Shown here: piece after piece, positions 28,126-36,186 of the stretch | How positions within the stretch are numbered: the first letter of the stretch is position 1 | Layout of the letters: each line of letters begins with the position of its first letter | From: Tamlana sp038148895 | GTDB lineage: Bacteria > Bacteroidota > Bacteroidia > Flavobacteriales > Flavobacteriaceae | DNA: 64,000 bases | NCBI GenBank assembly: GCA_038148895.1 | Contig: JBBVGQ010000003.1 | Strand: one strand, 5' to 3' | Translations under genes and position numbers: made by a program | Notes under the pieces: generated by a model | Databases searched by the model: none | The model's input: the letters and a program-made list of their open reading frames with translations, nothing else | Told to the model about the DNA's origin: nothing

Positions 28126-28494
28126 AGTCTATTTTATTTATGCCAAAAATAAATTTTATTTCAAGAACATAGCAGTCAAATGATAAAAAAACAGCAATAA
28201 TTAAACTTTCAAAATTTAAGTACACGGAACATAATATCACAATTTCTTAGGCAAAAACAACTGATTCGATTAGGTTTTATAAAGTCTATTTTTATCTAAA
28301 ATTAATACTTTATCAAAAAATATGTTAACATATTAACAAATGTGCAAAATTTCATAAAAAATAAATTGAATGTAGGAAAAATATATAAATAATCTTTCTG
28401 CTTATTGTTTTGTAGTATTTTTGTTATTAAATTTGAGAGGGCGAAAATTTTAAATTTTAATCTTTTTGCCTAAAGAACCAAACCCCAACCGCCT
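28126..28494. other. AT-rich intergenic region with palindrome and promoter-like boxes
   Basis: No gene is seen in these 369 bases between divergent menB and a small ORF. They hold the TATTTTTG box for menB (28151-28144, minus), a perfect 16-base palindrome AATATGTT-AACATATT (28319-28334), and another TATTTTTG box in plus orientation (28416-28423). Neither -7 box has a TTG at the standard upstream spacing, so both are weak calls. Confidence 0.45.
28319..28334. promoter_or_regulatory. 16-bp perfect palindrome, possible operator
   Basis: AATATGTTAACATATT is an exact palindrome with no loop, midway between menB and the small membrane-peptide gene. In AT-rich DNA short palindromes arise by chance, so this is a modest candidate site. 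Confidence 0.3.
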
Positions 28495-28659
28495 ATGATA
28501 CTAACAATTACCCTTGTTCTTTCAACACTTATTGCCATTAACTTTTTATTGCTAAAGTTTAGCTGTAATAAAACAAACAGAAAATCAGAAATAACCAAAA
28601 GGCCAGTTATTCTAAAATTGGAAGACCGGTCTATTGTATTGGCTCCAACTGGAAGTTAA
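28495..28659 (+). CDS. Small single-helix membrane peptide, 54 residues
   Basis: ATG opens a 54-residue frame ending at a TAA. The first 20 residues form one hydrophobic helix, followed by FSCNK and a basic stretch, then a tail ending LAPTGS. The Cys after the helix resembles a lipobox-like SC, though the preceding residues are not typical. I do not recognise a family, but flavobacteria encode comparable small peptides. An upstream TATTTTTG box (28416-28423) could drive it. It converges with ung, with 54 bases between stops. It is too short for most gene finders and may be overlooked in annotation. Confidence 0.5.
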   Translation: MILTITLVLSTLIAINFLLLKFSCNKTNRKSEITKRPVILKLEDRSIVLAPTGS

Positions 28660-28713
28660 GATTTTGGTTGTTTAAACGATTAAGATTCATCTTTTGTTGG
28701 TGTATTACATTTT

Positions 28714-29379
28714 TTACCATTGAATAGGTTTATCACCAATAAATTTTAGCCATTCATTGGTATAGCTGAAACTCTTGTTTCCAAACCAAAACCCTCTATT
28801 TGCGCTCAATGGTGACGGATGACCAGAAGGAATTATTTTGTGCTTTTCATCGTTTATCAATCTTGACTTTTTCTTTGCGAAACCGCCCCAAAGTAAAAAC
28901 ACAACGTTCTGCTTTTTGCCACTAATTACTTTTATAACAGCATCTGTAAATATTTCCCAACCTTTATTCTGGTGACTTCCGGCTTGGTGAGCCCTAACTG
29001 TTAAAGTTGCATTGAGCAATAACACTCCTTGATCTGCCCAACGCTCTAAATTTCCAGTTTTTGGATATGGAATTCCTAAATCGGTTTCAATTTCCTTAAA
29101 AATATTTATTAAAGAAGGCGGATGAGCAACACCGTCATTAACCGAAAAGCATAAACCATTAGCTTGGCCATGACCGTGATAGGGATCTTGCCCAATAATC
29201 ACAACCTTTACATCCTCAAAATGACAATGGTTAAACGCATTGAATATTTGATTTCCAGGAGGAAAACATTTGTGGTTTTTGTATTCGGATTTTACAAAGT
29301 CGACTAGGTTTTTGAAATAAGGTTTATTGAATTCTTCTTCCAAGTAAGGTTTCCAACTTTCGTGAATAGCAACATCCAT
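28714..29379 (-). CDS. ung: Uracil-DNA glycosylase (family 1)
   Basis: Removes uracil from DNA in base-excision repair. The 221-residue protein has the water-activating loop GQDPYHGHGQANGL and the HPSPLSANRGF His loop. It is the standard length and is fully conserved. It follows holA by seven bases on the minus strand, so holA-ung form a DNA replication/repair pair. Confidence 0.97.
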   Translation of the reverse strand: MDVAIHESWKPYLEEEFNKPYFKNLVDFVKSEYKNHKCFPPGNQIFNAFNHCHFEDVKVVIIGQDPYHGHGQANGLCFSVNDGVAHPPSLINIFKEIETDLGIPYPKTGNLERWADQGVLLLNATLTVRAHQAGSHQNKGWEIFTDAVIKVISGKKQNVVFLLWGGFAKKKSRLINDEKHKIIPSGHPSPLSANRGFWFGNKSFSYTNEWLKFIGDKPIQW

Positions 29380-29386
29380 TAAAAAA

Positions 29387-30400
29387 TCAATTTAAAATTC
29401 TAACTAGAAGTTCCTTCAACAAATCACCTTGAGGTACAGCGTTTGACCCAACTCCTTTTCCTTTAACATCAAATTCCCTTAAAACAGCCACAACCTCACT
29501 CACCTTTCTCATGGGGAAATTATGGGCTGCATTGATGTATTCATTAACAAAATACGGATTGATTTTTAATGCCGAAGCCACACTGCGCGGAGATTTATCA
29601 TTGAGTCCATGAAAATGCAGCAATTGTGAAAAAAAATTAAACAACAACGAAACTGTCACTACCATGGGGTTGTCTTTCGGGTTTTCAGCAAAGTAATTAA
29701 TTATTTTAAAAGCCTTGCCTGTATCCCTTTCACCGATAGCTTTTCGCAACTCAAAGTTATTGTAATCTTTACTTATTCCTATATTTTGCTCAATATGTTC
29801 CGGTGTTATTTGTGTTCCCTCAGGCAAAATAATTTGAAGTTTTTCTAGTTCATTATTGATTTTGCTCAAATCTGTTCCTAAAAACTCAACAAGCATTTGT
29901 GCTGCCTTTGGAGAAATGGCATATTTTTTTGGTGAAAGCACTCTGCGAATCCAATCTGCTACCTGATTTTCATAAAGCTTTTTACTTTCGTAAACCACAC
30001 CCTTTTTTTTCAAGGTTTTGTACAATCCCTTACGCTTATCAATCTTTTTGTATTTGTAATTAATAACCAAAACCGTTGTGGGTTGAGGGTTTTCGGCATA
30101 TGGAGTCAATTTTTCAATGCTTCGTGACAAATCTTGCGCCTCCTTAACAATAACCACCTGATATTCTGCCATCATGGGGTATCGCTTTGCATTGCTAACA
30201 ATATCCTCGATGGTTACATCACGCCCGTACAAGATCATTTGATTGAATCCGCGCTCTTCTTCTTGGAGTATGGTACTTTCAATAAAATCGGAAATCTTAT
30301 CAATATAATATGGCTCTTCACCCATTAAAAAATAGATGGGCTTTACATTTCCATTTTTTATATCGGTGACCAATTCTTTTACTTCGTCCAAATCGTTCAA
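29387..30400 (-). CDS. holA: DNA polymerase III delta subunit
   Basis: Clamp-loader wrench subunit of the replisome. The 337-residue protein has the HolA N-terminal domain (IYFLMGEEPYYIDKI), the AAA-like core lacking ATP motifs, and the C-terminal collar helices. The family is diverse, but the opening motif and length fit well. It precedes ung on the same strand. Divergent from the PD-(D/E)XK gene. Confidence 0.93.
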   Translation of the reverse strand: MNDLDEVKELVTDIKNGNVKPIYFLMGEEPYYIDKISDFIESTILQEEERGFNQMILYGRDVTIEDIVSNAKRYPMMAEYQVVIVKEAQDLSRSIEKLTPYAENPQPTTVLVINYKYKKIDKRKGLYKTLKKKGVVYESKKLYENQVADWIRRVLSPKKYAISPKAAQMLVEFLGTDLSKINNELEKLQIILPEGTQITPEHIEQNIGISKDYNNFELRKAIGERDTGKAFKIINYFAENPKDNPMVVTVSLLFNFFSQLLHFHGLNDKSPRSVASALKINPYFVNEYINAAHNFPMRKVSEVVAVLREFDVKGKGVGSNAVPQGDLLKELLVRILN

Positions 30401-30516
30401 AAAGTTTTAAAACAACAACAATATTCTTTGCAAAACATACTTGCTACGGAATTTGGTATTTGGAAATTGCTATTTATTATTTTGTGGTTAACTTTGAAAA
30501 ATTAAATGCATCAGTA

Positions 30517-30963
30517 TTGCAAACACTTAATTTCCCCAAGTATTCATTTCGTTTCAAAAATAAAGAAAATAAACTTTCTATTTTTGATGACATCCGTAAA
30601 AAATTCGTGGTTTTACAACCTGAGGAATGGGTACGTCAACATTGTGTGCTTTATTTAATTCAAGAGAAAAACTATCCAAAATCATTAATCAACGTTGAAA
30701 AGGAACTGACTATAAACAACTTGAAAAAACGTTATGATGTTGTTGTTTTTAATTCAGACGGAAGCATTCATCTAATTGTTGAATGCAAAGCACCTACTAT
30801 AACCATAAACCAAGATACCTTTGACCAAGTTGCGCGTTATAATTTGGAATTGAATGCTACCTATTTGATGGTTACCAACGGATTAAATCATTATTATTGC
30901 CAAATGGATTTTGAAAACGAACGCTACCAATTTTTAAAGGACATACCAGATTACAAATCATGA
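30517..30963 (+). CDS. Stand-alone HsdR N-terminal (PD-(D/E)XK) domain protein
   Basis: A 148-residue protein corresponding only to the nuclease-like N-terminal domain of type I restriction HsdR subunits. The active-site pattern is intact: Asp in RYDVVVF and then VECKAP. There is no helicase part and no hsdM or hsdS gene nearby. Single-domain versions are widespread in Bacteroidota and of unknown function. The start is uncertain: TTG at 30517 gives the opening LQTLNFPKYSF (read as Met) that matches family lengths, while TTG at 30460 or GTG at 30484 would extend it. The stop overlaps the start of the glycosyltransferase gene (ATGA). Confidence 0.78.
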   Translation: MQTLNFPKYSFRFKNKENKLSIFDDIRKKFVVLQPEEWVRQHCVLYLIQEKNYPKSLINVEKELTINNLKKRYDVVVFNSDGSIHLIVECKAPTITINQDTFDQVARYNLELNATYLMVTNGLNHYYCQMDFENERYQFLKDIPDYKS

Positions 30964-31949
30964 ATATTGCCATTGTCATACTAAATTGGAATGGAAAAAA
31001 ATTACTCGAACAGTTTTTGCCTTCTGTGGTTACATATTCTAGAGAAGCCACGGTTTATGTGATTGATAATGCTTCATCGGACGACTCTGTTACCTTCGTT
31101 AGATCAAATTTTCCCGATGTTAAAATAATTCAGAATGTTGAAAATGGTGGCTATTCTAAAGGTTATAATGACGGTCTAAAACATATTGAAGCAGATATTT
31201 ATTGTCTTTTAAATAGTGATGTTGAAGTAACAGAAAACTGGCTCGTCCCAGTTATTCAAGCGTTTAATAAATTCCCTGAAACTGCCATAATTCAACCAAA
31301 AATCTTGGATTTCAATAACCGAGATTATTTTGAATATGCAGGTGCCGCTGGAGGTTTTATAGACAAATATGGCTATCCCTATTGCAGGGGAAGAATTTTT
31401 AATTCCATTGAAAAGGATTTGGGTCAATATAATGATGTTGCTGAAATATTTTGGGCATCGGGCGCATGCTTCTTTATTAGAAGTAAAGTTTTTCAAGAAC
31501 TAAAAGGTTTGGATGGAGATTTTTTTGCCCATATGGAAGAGATTGACCTATGCTGGCGGGCAAAAAACATGGGCTATTCCGTTAAATATGTTGGTGATTC
31601 TAAAATTTACCATGTTGGAGGCGCCACACTCAGTAACTTAAATCCAAAAAAAACACATCTAAATTTTAGAAATAGTCTATTTACACTTACCAAAAACGCA
31701 AAAGGGATTTTATTTGGAAAAATATTAACCCGACTGATTTTAGATGGTATTGCCGGAATAAAATTTCTTCTGGAATTGAAACCTAAACACACATTAGCTA
31801 TCGTAAAGGCCCATTTGGGTTTTTATTCAAATTTTTATCGTTTATTGAAACAGCGCAAGTCAATAAAACAGAAAATAAATTATTACAAAAAATCATCTAT
31901 TGTCATTGATTATTTCGTAAATAAGAAAACTAATTACAAAAGTTTATAA
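30960..31949 (+). CDS. Glycosyltransferase family 2
   Basis: A 329-residue GT-A-fold enzyme. The nucleotide-sugar region is AIVILNWNGKKLLE, then VIDNASSDDSV and the DxD-like LNSDVEV. The acceptor-side segment is HMEEIDLCWRAKNMGY. It resembles rhamnosyltransferase-like GT2 enzymes of cell-surface polysaccharides. There are no other glycan genes nearby, so substrate is unknown. It overlaps the upstream nuclease-like gene by four bases. Confidence 0.9.
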   Translation: MNIAIVILNWNGKKLLEQFLPSVVTYSREATVYVIDNASSDDSVTFVRSNFPDVKIIQNVENGGYSKGYNDGLKHIEADIYCLLNSDVEVTENWLVPVIQAFNKFPETAIIQPKILDFNNRDYFEYAGAAGGFIDKYGYPYCRGRIFNSIEKDLGQYNDVAEIFWASGACFFIRSKVFQELKGLDGDFFAHMEEIDLCWRAKNMGYSVKYVGDSKIYHVGGATLSNLNPKKTHLNFRNSLFTLTKNAKGILFGKILTRLILDGIAGIKFLLELKPKHTLAIVKAHLGFYSNFYRLLKQRKSIKQKINYYKKSSIVIDYFVNKKTNYKSL

Positions 31950-31998
31950 ATAGTTAGTAAAAGTTTTGTTAAAATGTTAATAACGGCTGATTTTTATA

Positions 31999-32006
31999 TA
32001 TTTTTG
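31999..32006 (+). promoter_or_regulatory. Candidate -7 promoter box of the ompA-like gene
   Basis: TATTTTTG matches the Bacteroidota -7 consensus TAnnTTTG, 39 bases before the ATG. A TTG at 31966-31968 is farther upstream than the usual spacing, so the -33 element is unclear. Confidence 0.4.
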
Positions 32007-32045
32007 TGCAAGCAATTAACAAGAAAAATTAATCCTTAAACAATT

Positions 32046-32882
32046 ATGAAAAAAGTTTTATTACTTGGTGTATCTTCAATGATATTACTAAGTTCATGTG
32101 TATCTAAAAAATTATATACCGACCTTCAAGCCAAACAAAAAGAAACTCAAGATTTATTAAACTCTGCCACCGTAAAGTTAAATTCTTGTTTAGAAGATAG
32201 AGCGTCTGCAACTGCTAGGGTTACAGCTTTGGAAGATCAAGTAGCAACTTTGAAAAATTATAACGAAAATCTTCAGGTTTTATCTGCAAAAGGTGCTTCA
32301 AACGTTGAAAAAACATTAGAGAGCATCAAAGAAAAAGATTTAAAAATTACTCGCTTACAAGATGCCCTTACTAAAAAGGACAGTGTTACTTTAGCGCTTG
32401 TAACAAGTTTAAAACGTGAAGTTGGAATTAACGACCCAGACATTGAGGTTAATGTTGAAAAAGGTGTTGTATTCATTTCAATTGCTGATAAATTATTGTT
32501 CCAAAGCGGAAGCTACAACGTAACTTCAAGAGCTAAAGAAGTCCTTGCCAAAGTTGCTAAAGTTGTAAACAGTAAGCCTGATTTTGAATGTATGGTAGAA
32601 AGCCACACTGACAATGTTCCTTACAACAAACCTCCTTTATTAGACAACTGGGATTTAAGTGTTAAGCGTGCTACCTCTGTTGTAAGGGTTTTAGAAGAAT
32701 TGAGCGTAAACCCTGCACAATTAATTGCTGCCGGACGTGCTGACTATGTGCCATTGGTAGATAACAATACTGCTGAAAACAGAGCGAAAAATAGACGTAC
32801 CCGTATTGTTGTGCTTCCAAAAATCGATCAGTTTTACGACATGATTGAAAAAGAAATGAAAAATTTAGAAGCAGGAAACTAA
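32046..32882 (+). CDS. OmpA family lipoprotein
   Basis: A 278-residue outer-membrane lipoprotein. The signal ends in a lipobox LLSSC (Cys 18), followed by a coiled-coil region (about 25-110) and a C-terminal OmpA-like peptidoglycan-binding domain with the ESHTDNVPYN and NRAKNRRTRI motifs. It should link the outer membrane to the wall. A TATTTTTG box at 31999-32006 could be its -7 element. A strong terminator follows, so it is a single-gene unit. Confidence 0.93.
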   Translation: MKKVLLLGVSSMILLSSCVSKKLYTDLQAKQKETQDLLNSATVKLNSCLEDRASATARVTALEDQVATLKNYNENLQVLSAKGASNVEKTLESIKEKDLKITRLQDALTKKDSVTLALVTSLKREVGINDPDIEVNVEKGVVFISIADKLLFQSGSYNVTSRAKEVLAKVAKVVNSKPDFECMVESHTDNVPYNKPPLLDNWDLSVKRATSVVRVLEELSVNPAQLIAAGRADYVPLVDNNTAENRAKNRRTRIVVLPKIDQFYDMIEKEMKNLEAGN

Positions 32883-32902
32883 AAATTGTTTTCAAATAAA
32901 AC

Positions 32903-32930
32903 AAAGCCCAATCGTTTGATTGGGCTTTTT
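32903..32930 (+). terminator. Rho-independent terminator after the OmpA lipoprotein gene
   Basis: AAAGCCCAATC (32903-32913) pairs with GATTGGGCTTT (32918-32928) around a GTTT loop, with T continuing to 32930. Very strong 11-pair hairpin 20 bases after the stop. Confidence 0.9.
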
Positions 32931-32976
32931 CATTTATTACAAAAAACGCCATTCAAAATCCAGAAATAAAATAATT

Positions 32977-33753
32977 ATGGTAGCAAACAGTCATATAAAG
33001 TTACTGCTAATATCTTTTGCCTTAGCCGTAAACATTAATTGCAAGACGAAAACAGAAACAAACTCAAATGGATTTACCAAAATATTTAACGGTAAAAATC
33101 TCGAAAACTGGGAAGGCGACACAACCTACTGGCGTGTTGAAAAAGGCATTTTAGTTGGTGAAATTACCCCAGAAACGTTGCTTAAAAGAAATACGTTTAT
33201 TATTTGGAAAGGTGGCACCCCTTCAGATTTTGAATTAAAATTAGACTTTAAAATTTCCGATAAAGGAAACAGTGGTATAAACTATAGAAGCTCATTAATC
33301 GATACGTTACCATTTGCATTGAAAGGCTACCAAGGTGATATTGATGGCCGAAACCGATACACAGGTATGAGTTATGAAGAACGTGGCCGTACCACACTTG
33401 CACGTCGTGGCGAAAAAGCAGTCGTGAATACCCAGCCCAACCCAGAAAACACAAATTCGTTAAAAGACAACATCATTAGCAACGCATGGCAAAGTTCAGA
33501 GGTTGTGTCATCTTTGGGAAACCCTGACAGTCTTTTAAATTATATTAACAATGGAGATTGGAACACTTTTCACATTATTGCAAAAAACAACAGATTACAG
33601 CACTTTGTTAACGGCAAGCTTATGAGCGATGTTACCGATAACGATACCCTAAACCGAAAACAATCAGGGTTTATTGGTGTACAGGTACATACTGGACCAC
33701 CCATGAAAATTGAATTTAAAAACATTTGGCTTAAAAACTTAAATTCTGAATAA
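32977..33753 (+). CDS. DUF1080 (3-keto-disaccharide hydrolase-like) exported protein
   Basis: A 258-residue exported protein with one DUF1080/LamG-like beta-sandwich domain: FNGKNLENWEG near the start, DFKISDKGNSGINYRS, the YQGDID segment and the WNTFHIIAKNNRLQHFVNG stretch. The ATG is the best start; earlier frame lies in the terminator of the previous gene. It has an N-terminal signal peptide, possibly lipoprotein type, with Cys after VNIN. Related proteins act on 3-keto-glycosides or bind glycans. No sugar-utilisation genes lie nearby. Confidence 0.87.
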   Translation: MVANSHIKLLLISFALAVNINCKTKTETNSNGFTKIFNGKNLENWEGDTTYWRVEKGILVGEITPETLLKRNTFIIWKGGTPSDFELKLDFKISDKGNSGINYRSSLIDTLPFALKGYQGDIDGRNRYTGMSYEERGRTTLARRGEKAVVNTQPNPENTNSLKDNIISNAWQSSEVVSSLGNPDSLLNYINNGDWNTFHIIAKNNRLQHFVNGKLMSDVTDNDTLNRKQSGFIGVQVHTGPPMKIEFKNIWLKNLNSE

Positions 33754-33837
33754 TAAATAATTCAATATGAACTGATAAAAATCAAGTTTTAAAAATGCCA
33801 CATTATTTAATTTTGAAGTTTAAACAAAATCAACATT

Positions 33838-34629
33838 ATGAATGCCAAATCCTTCACTTTAATGGCTTGCGGCTTATTATTAGCTATATCTTGTAAAAAC
33901 GGTAAAAAAGAAACCACAACCACCCACGAACAAACTAAGCACGAACAACATTGGAGCTATTCTGGAGAAACATCACCGGAGCATTGGGCAGAAATTGAAA
34001 AAAATTCCGATTGCGATGGAAAACACCAATCACCCATAAACATTATTCATAAAGACACAGATTCTTCGGCTACCAAAAACAATTTGAAAATACTATACAC
34101 ACCTACAACACTTATCAGTAAGGTTGAAAACAATGGGCATTCCATCCAGTTTGATTTTGAAACTGGTGATTCCATCAACTACAAAAACGAAACCTTTTAC
34201 CTTAAACAAATTCATTTTCATGAGCCTTCAGAACATCGAATTAACGGCATTATCTATCCTATTGAAATGCATTTGGTACACCTCAGTAAATCAGGGGAAA
34301 TCACCGTTTTGAGCATTTTGGGAGAAGAAGGTGACGACAGTGAGTTGTTCGAGTTTTTCGATAGCTTTTTACCCATTGAAAACGGAGCTAGTAAAGACAT
34401 TCATCACAACATAGATTTGTCTTCCCTATTTAAGGGCAACAATAATTTTTACTCTTACAATGGCTCGTTAACCACCCCACCATGCAGTGAAAATGTAAAT
34501 TGGGTGGTTTTTAAACAACCCATTGTACTTTCGGTTGAAGAAGTAGTAAAACTTAAAAACAACATGCCATTAAACAACTACCGTAACGAACAACCCTTAA
34601 ACGACCGGGTGGTAACCTTAAATTATTAG
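33838..34629 (+). CDS. Alpha-class carbonic anhydrase, lipoprotein
   Basis: Hydrates CO2 to bicarbonate, here at the outer face or periplasm because of a lipobox LLAISC (Cys 19). The 263-residue protein has the Zn ligands H126 and H128 (QIHFH) and H145 (EMHLVH), the QSPINI opening and the TTPPCSE motif. The alpha class is less common in bacteria than the beta and gamma classes. It is followed after six bases by a HAD phosphatase gene in the same direction. Confidence 0.95.
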   Translation: MNAKSFTLMACGLLLAISCKNGKKETTTTHEQTKHEQHWSYSGETSPEHWAEIEKNSDCDGKHQSPINIIHKDTDSSATKNNLKILYTPTTLISKVENNGHSIQFDFETGDSINYKNETFYLKQIHFHEPSEHRINGIIYPIEMHLVHLSKSGEITVLSILGEEGDDSELFEFFDSFLPIENGASKDIHHNIDLSSLFKGNNNFYSYNGSLTTPPCSENVNWVVFKQPIVLSVEEVVKLKNNMPLNNYRNEQPLNDRVVTLNY

Positions 34630-34635
34630 TGCAAT

Positions 34636-35283
34636 ATGGGTTATAAAGCCGTAATTTTTGATTTAGATGGCACATTGGTAAATTCAATTGAAGATATAGC
34701 CGATGCCATGAATACCGTGCTGCAAAGCTACAATTACCCAACGCATGGTTATGAAATCTATAAACAATTTGTCGGAAGTGGTATAAAACGCTTGGTTGTA
34801 AAGGCTTTACCAGAAAACCAGTGCGAGGAAGCACAAATTGATACTGTTTTTAATGAAATGATGCGTATTTATAGTACCCGATGTACACAAAAAACCAAGC
34901 CTTACGATGGCATCATGGACCTGTTAAAACAACTTAAAAACCAAAATATAAAACTAGCTGTACTCTCAAACAAAGCAGACCAACTGACCAAAAAAATCGT
35001 ATTGGCGTTATTTCCTAATTATTTTGAAGCGGTTGAAGGTTTAAGCGATGAAGCGCATAAAAAACCCAACCCCATAAAAGCATTGGAAATTAGTAAAACC
35101 TTAAAATTACCGCCAGAAGATATAATATTTGTAGGCGACACCGCCATAGATATACAAACCGCTCAAAACGCCAACATGCTTGCTGTTGGCGTGAGTTGGG
35201 GTTTTAGGGATAAAAACGAACTGGTTGAAAGTGGTGCCGATCACCTATTAAACCATCCGTTGGAGCTGATAGATTTGTTTTAA
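34636..35283 (+). CDS. HAD-superfamily hydrolase, phosphoglycolate phosphatase-like
   Basis: A 215-residue HAD-fold protein. Motif I is FDLDGTLVNS, motif II is LAVLSNKAD, motif III Lys is in AHKKPNP, and motif IV is FVGDTAIDIQTA. This is the Gph-like subgroup acting on small phosphorylated acids; the substrate is not decided by sequence. It follows carbonic anhydrase by six bases, so co-transcription is expected, and both could serve carbon metabolism, which is inference. Confidence 0.9.
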   Translation: MGYKAVIFDLDGTLVNSIEDIADAMNTVLQSYNYPTHGYEIYKQFVGSGIKRLVVKALPENQCEEAQIDTVFNEMMRIYSTRCTQKTKPYDGIMDLLKQLKNQNIKLAVLSNKADQLTKKIVLALFPNYFEAVEGLSDEAHKKPNPIKALEISKTLKLPPEDIIFVGDTAIDIQTAQNANMLAVGVSWGFRDKNELVESGADHLLNHPLELIDLF

Positions 35284-35391
35284 ATGTGAAAAAAACGAAT
35301 CTGTTAACTTTAAAAAGTTGACAACTTTTCTTTTTGATATATGCCCTAAATATTTACTTTTTGATTTTAAAAAACTAAATTCGCTTACATG

Positions 35392-35410
35392 TACTGAACT
35401 TGTTTCAGTA
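35392..35410. repeat. REP-like unit TACTGAA/TTCAGTA
   Basis: Inverted repeat TACTGAA (35392-35398) and TTCAGTA (35404-35410), sharing the CTGAACTTGTTTCAG core with the unit at 3415-3435. It sits directly upstream of the cassette-like lipoprotein gene. Confidence 0.5.
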
Positions 35411-35443
35411 TCGACTGATATAAGTCATTAAAAACAATGCATA

Positions 35444-36005
35444 TAATAATGTGTTACCTGCAAGCGAAAAGTACCTCAAGAAAATTTGTTAAAAATGACA
35501 CATAAATGCTTTTATTTGTTAATACTCCTTACTTTTTACTCTTGTTTACATTCTGATTCTAAATCAGACAGAAATTATGAAATAAGGGTTTTCAATGCTT
35601 ACTCCTTAAAGAGTTACAAGTTAGTCATTAATAATGGTAAGTTAGGATGTGATAACTTGCCTAATGGAAATAGAGTTTTTTATCCTTCTAAAGTAAATGA
35701 AAACATTACTAAAGAATTAGAAGAATTATTGAATTCATTTGATTATGATAAGGAGCCCATTAATAATGAGCGTGCTGGATTGAATATAGAAAGTGAAAAA
35801 ATCATTCTTCATATAATAGTAAAACAGTATAATAGAAATAATAAACACTATGAATATATGTTCTTTGAAGATTTTTCAGGATATTCAAAAGAGTTTAAAG
35901 AATTATTTAATTTAATTGAAGATGCTTGTGAAACATGTGAAAAAACTACAAAGAATAAATCCGAATTTGAAAAATAAAGCCAACAGGTAGCAACGGCCAT
36001 AATCC
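35444..36005. mobile_element. Cassette-like unit around a lipoprotein gene
   Basis: The gene at 35495-35977 is bordered by sequences that match those of the unit at 63050-63927. The left side has GTT-ACCT-GCAA (35453-35463), the same GTT-nnnn-GCAA layout as GTT-GTAC-GCAA at 63050. The right side carries the complementary AGGT core (35985-35988), then CAAC and GGCCATAATCC (35995-36005), like GGCTATAGTTCC at 63916. A complementary variable core on each side suggests cassette ends. There is no integrase nearby. Assignment as a mobile cassette is inference. Confidence 0.4.
35495..35977 (+). CDS. Hypothetical lipoprotein in cassette-like unit
   Basis: I do not recognise this 160-residue protein. 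It has a signal with lipobox LLTFYSC (Cys 17), then a mixed alpha/beta body without known motifs. It is AT-rich and has weaker coding bias than neighbours. The ATG giving MTHKCFYLL is chosen over a TTG three codons earlier. The C-terminal CETCEKTTKNK region holds two cysteines. The flanks match the boundary style described for the unit at 63 kb, suggesting an acquired single-gene cassette. Confidence 0.6.
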   Translation: MTHKCFYLLILLTFYSCLHSDSKSDRNYEIRVFNAYSLKSYKLVINNGKLGCDNLPNGNRVFYPSKVNENITKELEELLNSFDYDKEPINNERAGLNIESEKIILHIIVKQYNRNNKHYEYMFFEDFSGYSKEFKELFNLIEDACETCEKTTKNKSEFEK

Positions 36006-36066
36006 ATTGCTTGCAACATGCTACACCAAAATTCATTACTTTTAACTTGGCTCGATTCCTACTCCT

Positions 36067-36083
36067 AAAATCCTACGGATTTT
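36067..36083. repeat. AAAATCC-TAC-GGATTTT hairpin
   Basis: Perfect 7-base arms (36067-36073 and 36077-36083) with a three-base loop, in the noncoding tail downstream of the cassette-like gene. It lacks a T-run, so it is not a terminator. It is probably part of the unit's right-hand sequence. Confidence 0.4.
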
Positions 36084-36136
36084 CATCGCAACGGAACCAT
36101 GCTAAACCGATAAGCGCATCTTAAAATTAACATAAT

Positions 36137-36169
36137 AAAAAAGGCTTTACAAAATATAAAGCCTTTTTT
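36137..36169. terminator. Bidirectional terminator beside purC
   Basis: AAAAAAGGCTTTA (36137-36149) pairs with TAAAGCCTTTTTT (36157-36169) around a seven-base loop. It lies 18 bases past the purC stop on the minus strand and could also stop rightward transcription from the cassette-like gene. Confidence 0.85.
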
Positions 36170-36186
36170 AATCATGTCATTTATTT

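Noticed and set aside
28714..30400. holA and ung as part of a mobile element
   Set aside because: Composition and gene order are housekeeping-like, with no repeats or integrase on either side.
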